From the NCBI GenBank assembly GCA_900752425.1, contig CAADVE010000136.1, positions 1 through 8,906 on the forward strand: 8,906 bases of DNA, given 5' to 3'. The notes below the pieces were generated by a model. That model did not search any database, was not told the DNA's origin, and worked only from the letters and a program-made list of their open reading frames with translations. This DNA comes from an uncultured Collinsella sp. (GTDB lineage: Bacteria > Actinomycetota > Coriobacteriia > Coriobacteriales > Coriobacteriaceae). Positions 6,237-8,906 of this stretch are shown piece after piece; within the stretch, counting starts at the first letter, position 1, and every line of letters begins with the position of its first letter. The position numbers and the translations under genes are program-made.

Positions 6237-8024
6237 ATGAGCCAGACCCGTCCCATCGACGAGCATTCCATGCACACCCGTACCTGCGGCGAGCTTCGCC
6301 GCGAGAACGTGGGCGAAGAGGTCACCCTCACCGGTTGGGTGAGCCGTCGCCGTGACCACGGCGGCCTTATTTTCTGCGACCTTCGCGACCGCGAGGGCAT
6401 CACGCAGCTCACCTTCGACCCCGAGCACTCCGACGGCGACGCCTTTAAGATCGCCGAGACCATGCGTCCCGAGTGGCCCATCAAGATCCACGGCGTCGTG
6501 CGCGCCCGTGGCGAGGAGACCACCAACACCAAGCTCGCGACCGGCGAGATCGAGGTCCTGACCGACCACGCCGAGGTGCTCAACACGTCCGTCACCCCGC
6601 CGTTCCAGATCGAGGACGGCATCGAGACCAGTGAGGACACCCGTCTGCGCTATCGCTATCTGGACCTCCGTCGTCCCGAGATGATGGCCAACCTCAAGCT
6701 GCGCTCCGACTTTACCTTTGCCATTCGCGAGGCGCTGCACAACCGTGAGTTCATGGAGGTTGAGACGCCCTCCCTGTTTAAGTCCACGCCCGAGGGTGCC
6801 CGCGATTTCATCGTTCCCAGCCGTATTCAGCCGGGCAACTTCTACGCCCTGCCGCAGTCCCCGCAGCTCCTGAAGCAGCTGCTCATGGTCGGTGGCGTCG
6901 AGCGCTACTACCAGGTTGCCAAGTGCTTCCGCGACGAGGACCTGCGTGCCGACCGTCAGCCCGAGTTCACCCAGGTCGATATCGAGATGTCCTTCGTGGA
7001 CCAGAATGACGTCATGAGCGCGCTCGAGGAGGTCCTGGCCGACGCCTTCGGCCGCATGGGCGTCGAGATGCCCACGCCGCTGCGTCGCATGAACTACTGG
7101 GAGGCCATGGACACCTATGGCTCCGACAAGCCCGATACTCGCTATGGCATGCACCTGATCGACCTGACCGACATCTTTGCCAACTCCAAGTTCAAGGTCT
7201 TTGCGACTGCCGCAAACGAGGAGGGCTCTGCCGTCAAGGCCATTAACGCCAAGGGCGCCGGTGCCTGGGCACGTGCCAAGATCGATAAGCTCGCCGGAGT
7301 GGCCTCCACGTTTGGCGCCAAGGGCCTGGCATGGATCGCCTTCCGCGAGGACGGCTCCATCAACAGCCCCATCGTCAAGTTCTTCTCGGACGAGGAGATG
7401 GCCGCTCTGCGCGAGCGCATGGACGTCGAGCCCGGCGACCTTGTGATGTTCGCCGCCGGCCCGCGCCTGCTCTCCGACGAGATCCTGGGCGGCATGCGTT
7501 CGCACATGGCCAATGCACTCGAGATCAAGCGCGAGGGCCACGACTTCCTGTGGGTCGTCAACTTCCCGCTGTTCCACTGGGATGAGGACCGCAAGGCTTA
7601 CGCTGCCGAGCACCAACCGTTCACTCTGCCGACCGAGACCGACATCGCCAAGATCGAGGCCGATCCGCTGGCGGCTGGTTCGTGCACCTACGACTTTGTC
7701 ATGGACGGCTTTGAGGCCGGCGGTGGCGGTATGCGTATCCACAACGCCGAGATGCAGATGTCCATGCTCAAGCTCCTGGGCTTTACCGAGGAGCGCGCCG
7801 AGTCTCAGTTCGGCTTCCTCATGGAGGCCCTCAAGTTTGGTGCGCCCCCGATGGGCGGTTTCGCTCTGGGCCTGGACCGCGTGTGCATGCTGCTCACCGG
7901 TTCCGACTCCATCCGCGACGTCATGGCGTTTCCCAAGACGGCCAGCGGCTCCGACCTTATGTCGGGCGCCCCGAGTGCCGTTAGCGGCGCCCAGCTCAAG
8001 GACGTCAGCCTGCGCCTGATGTAG
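6237..8024 (+). CDS. aspS: Aspartyl-tRNA synthetase, bacterial type
   Basis: Class IIb synthetase charging tRNA with aspartate; 595 residues, the normal bacterial length. Domains in order: N-terminal OB-fold anticodon-binding domain (about 14-120, with GWVSRRRDHGGLIF and DLRDREG); catalytic core opening with LRYRYLDLRRPEMM; ETPSLFKSTPEGARDFIVPSR near 175-195; motif 2 FRDEDLRADRQPEFTQVDIE from Phe231, with the ATP-binding Arg232; the bacterial GAD insertion in the middle (roughly 300-420); and motif 3 GFALGLDR (541-548), followed by the C-terminal MAFPKTASGSDLM. His41 in RRRDHGG matches the His typical of non-discriminating bacterial AspRS, where E. coli has Leu. The second reported determinant position, near residue 94, is Glu here. 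Specificity for tRNA-Asn is therefore open. Transcribed divergently from serB, with its own terminator at 8048-8082. Confidence 0.97.
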   Translation: MSQTRPIDEHSMHTRTCGELRRENVGEEVTLTGWVSRRRDHGGLIFCDLRDREGITQLTFDPEHSDGDAFKIAETMRPEWPIKIHGVVRARGEETTNTKLATGEIEVLTDHAEVLNTSVTPPFQIEDGIETSEDTRLRYRYLDLRRPEMMANLKLRSDFTFAIREALHNREFMEVETPSLFKSTPEGARDFIVPSRIQPGNFYALPQSPQLLKQLLMVGGVERYYQVAKCFRDEDLRADRQPEFTQVDIEMSFVDQNDVMSALEEVLADAFGRMGVEMPTPLRRMNYWEAMDTYGSDKPDTRYGMHLIDLTDIFANSKFKVFATAANEEGSAVKAINAKGAGAWARAKIDKLAGVASTFGAKGLAWIAFREDGSINSPIVKFFSDEEMAALRERMDVEPGDLVMFAAGPRLLSDEILGGMRSHMANALEIKREGHDFLWVVNFPLFHWDEDRKAYAAEHQPFTLPTETDIAKIEADPLAAGSCTYDFVMDGFEAGGGGMRIHNAEMQMSMLKLLGFTEERAESQFGFLMEALKFGAPPMGGFALGLDRVCMLLTGSDSIRDVMAFPKTASGSDLMSGAPSAVSGAQLKDVSLRLM

Positions 8025-8047
8025 GCAAGCGGCTACATATTGCCCGC

Positions 8048-8082
8048 AACGAGGGAAGGACGCGTACCTTCCCTCGTTTTTT
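8048..8082 (+). terminator. Rho-independent terminator of aspS
   Basis: A perfect 12-bp stem pairs AACGAGGGAAGG (8048-8059) with CCTTCCCTCGTT (8067-8078), has a 7-nt loop and runs into TTTTTT (8077-8082). It lies 23 nt after the aspS stop. Confidence 0.95.
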
Positions 8083-8123
8083 ATGCGCGGGCGTTGCGAG
8101 GGCATAGGTTGACTGGGCGTCGC

Positions 8124-8233
8124 GGAAACTGCGTCCCAGAATTTGCGTCCAAAACGGGTCGCAGTTTCCCAAACAGGTCCCTTTGGGAAACTGCGACCCA
8201 GAATCCAGCCAAATAACGGGTCGCACTTTCCGG
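8124..8233. repeat. Intergenic array of alternating inverted repeat blocks
   Basis: Four related blocks alternate in orientation. Two read GGAAACTGCG(T/A)CCCAGAAT (8124-8142 and 8186-8204). Two read AACGGGTCGCA(G/C)TTTCC (8153-8169 and 8215-8231). The period of each pair is about 62 bp. The inner two form a hairpin with perfect 18-bp arms (GGGTCGCAGTTTCCCAAA at 8156-8173, complement at 8182-8199) around 8 nt. The outer pairs can also form hairpins with one mismatch each. There is no coding potential and no adjacent transposase. It looks like a REP/BIME-type dispersed element; from memory, similar GTCGCAGTTTCCC units are frequent between Collinsella genes, which I cannot verify here. It fills most of the aspS-HPr gap, and I see nothing else between 8083 and 8330. 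Confidence 0.85.
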
Positions 8234-8330
8234 TTGAGCCTTCTGGCGGGCTTCAACAAGCATCTAACGCTACAATAACTACCACATGGCTGGGTTTGCC
8301 GGCCGAATGTGCGATGTCGTGGGAGGGGAC

Positions 8331-8579
8331 ATGGTCGAGTTTACAAAGACGATTAAAGATCCGTTGGGATTACATGCCCGCCCGGTTGCGCTGCTCTATG
8401 ACATCATTGCCAAGCATCGTAGCGACGTGTCAGTCAGCATTGGCGATCGCCACACGGATGGCCGCGATGTCATGGGGCTCATGGCTCTCTACGGCGAGTG
8501 CGGCGAGGACATCATCTTCCGCGTTTCGGGCGTAGATGAGGCCTCCTGTGTCACGTCGATCAGAAACCTCTCGCTCTAA
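8331..8579 (+). CDS. HPr-family phosphocarrier protein with Asp at position 46
   Basis: Small PTS-type phosphocarrier of 82 residues (HPr is usually 85-90). The phosphorylation-site motif GLHARPVALL places the histidine at exactly residue 15 with Arg17 and Pro18, when started at ATG 8331 behind GGGAGG (8321-8326). An upstream ATG at 8307 would add 8 residues but has no ribosome binding site and spoils the numbering. The second HPr motif, usually a Lys-Ser-Ile-Met-Gly type around Ser46, reads GRDVMGLMAL, so residue 46 is Asp. His15 indicates acceptance of phosphate from PEP via enzyme I; the missing Ser46 rules out HPr kinase regulation at that residue. No enzyme I or PTS permease is adjacent. 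It could be the main HPr, a paralogue, or a Crh-like regulatory relative. A terminator follows at 8636. Confidence 0.88.
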   Translation: MVEFTKTIKDPLGLHARPVALLYDIIAKHRSDVSVSIGDRHTDGRDVMGLMALYGECGEDIIFRVSGVDEASCVTSIRNLSL

Positions 8580-8594
8580 GCGCATCAATGTGAC

Positions 8595-8611
8595 AAGGGG
8601 ACAGTCCCCTT
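8595..8611. repeat. Short perfect palindrome after the HPr gene
   Basis: AAGGGGAC and GTCCCCTT are perfect 8-bp arms around a single A. It lies 16 nt after the HPr stop and 25 nt before a separate terminator hairpin. A T-run does not follow. GGGACAGTCCC units recur between genes in several Firmicutes and Actinobacteria as I recall, so it is more likely a dispersed motif than a unique site. Confidence 0.5.
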
Positions 8612-8635
8612 TGTTGCATAAATTGGTATGACAAG

Positions 8636-8671
8636 GCACCGCAAAGAGATGGTCTTTGTGGTGCTTCTTTT
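8636..8671 (+). terminator. Rho-independent terminator of the HPr gene
   Basis: GCACCGCAAAGA (8636-8647) pairs with TCTTTGTGGTGC (8653-8664) over 12 bp with one G-U pair and a 5-nt loop. It is followed by the T-rich TTCTTTT. It separates the HPr gene from the feo gene. Confidence 0.8.
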
Positions 8672-8718
8672 GTTTCGTATAGGAAACTTTTTCGAAATCT
8701 GAATGGGGACCCTTTCCA

Positions 8719-8772
8719 AAAAGTTAACCACGTGTTAGTTTACTAAAGCGAACATAGGCGTGGCTAACTTTT
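8719..8772. promoter_or_regulatory. Inverted-repeat control region upstream of feoA
   Basis: AAAAGTTAACCACG (8719-8732) and CGTGGCTAACTTTT (8759-8772) are reverse complements at 13 of 14 positions, separated by 26 nt. Inside lies TTAGTTTACTAA (8735-8746), with TTAG/CTAA half-sites. Iron-dependent DtxR/IdeR repressors bind sites built on TTAGG...CCTAA, and feo genes are classic targets, so a metal-regulated operator is reasonable; the match is partial. No clear -35/-10 pair could be assigned. Confidence 0.4.
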
Positions 8773-8814
8773 GCTGCGCCGATGTGAAGGACGAACTGAC
8801 GTTAGGAGCCACTC

Positions 8815-8906
8815 ATGTCTTGCGGACCGCAGATGCCGGCAATGCCGCTTTCGATGGTAAAAGCGGGCGAAACCGTGCGCGTGTCTCGTGTAAAGGGCAA
8901 TGAGGA
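8815..8906 (+). CDS. feoA: FeoA-domain protein, 5' part (cut by window edge)
   Basis: The ATG at 8815 follows AGGAG (8804-8808) by 6 nt and opens a frame to the edge, 30 complete codons. The translation begins MSCGPQMPAMPLSMVKAGET and continues VRVSRVKGNE, matching the start of FeoA SH3-like domains (MPLSMLKPGE-type opening followed by a V-x-R-V-x-G strand). FeoA is a small cytoplasmic accessory protein of the FeoB ferrous iron transporter. The Cys-containing leader before MPLS is slightly longer than in E. coli FeoA. Whether it is a lone FeoA, a FeoA-FeoB fusion, or followed by feoB cannot be seen. Confidence 0.75.
   Translation, partial: MSCGPQMPAMPLSMVKAGETVRVSRVKGNE

Noticed and set aside
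5868..8105. A 745-codon open frame antisense to aspS
   Set aside because: It is a shadow of the GC-biased codon use of aspS. It runs through the aspS terminator and the serB start, and its sequence is repetitive in Gly/Val/His/Leu without any family motif.
8124..8233. CRISPR array
   Set aside because: The units alternate in orientation, spacers are only about 10-13 nt, only four blocks exist, and no cas gene is nearby.

Overview
The window looks like a chromosomal segment of a high-GC Gram-positive gut anaerobe. Collinsella or another Coriobacteriia member is my best guess. This is inferred from GC-biased codon use, very clear AGGAGG-type ribosome binding sites, the lar/serB/aspS/HPr/feo gene mix, and a GGGTCGCAGTTTCCC-type intergenic repeat that I associate with that group from memory; no 16S or database evidence is available here.

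Layout. Positions 1-614 hold no gene I can support, but contain a dyad/direct-repeat element at 342-382. Then come larA (615-1892, nickel-pincer lactate racemase, TTG start) and a MIP-family channel, probably larD (1942-2673), both on +. A strong bidirectional terminator hairpin (2739-2781) separates these from a convergent minus-strand operon: larB (5230-4448), larC (4437-3520) and a TetR-family regulator (3517-2978). That operon has a plausible promoter at 5307-5335, overlapped by a perfect 11-bp inverted repeat (5275-5308). serB (5980-5345, phosphoserine phosphatase) lies just upstream on the same strand. aspS (6237-8024, aspartyl-tRNA synthetase) is divergent from serB and ends in a strong terminator. 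A four-block intergenic repeat (8124-8233) follows, then a small HPr-family gene (8331-8579) with its own terminator, and the 5' end of a FeoA-domain gene (8815 to the window edge) behind an inverted-repeat regulatory region.

How it works together. LarB carboxylates and hydrolyses nicotinic acid adenine dinucleotide, LarE (not in this window) adds sulfur, and LarC inserts nickel, giving the nickel-pincer nucleotide that becomes bound to Lys184 of LarA. LarA then interconverts L- and D-lactate, and the MIP channel would pass lactic acid. The TetR protein, encoded at the end of the cofactor operon, is the obvious candidate local regulator.

Points most worth a second look: LarC has only the LarC1 domain, plus a 25-histidine insert, with no LarC2 downstream; the channel's second NPA motif reads NQA; the HPr keeps His15 but has Asp at position 46 where the regulatory Ser normally sits; the inverted repeat covers the expected larB start site; and the repeat array after aspS contains a perfect 18-bp-arm hairpin. 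I do not see a wholly new multi-gene system. The unusual content is a variant lar locus and an atypical HPr.
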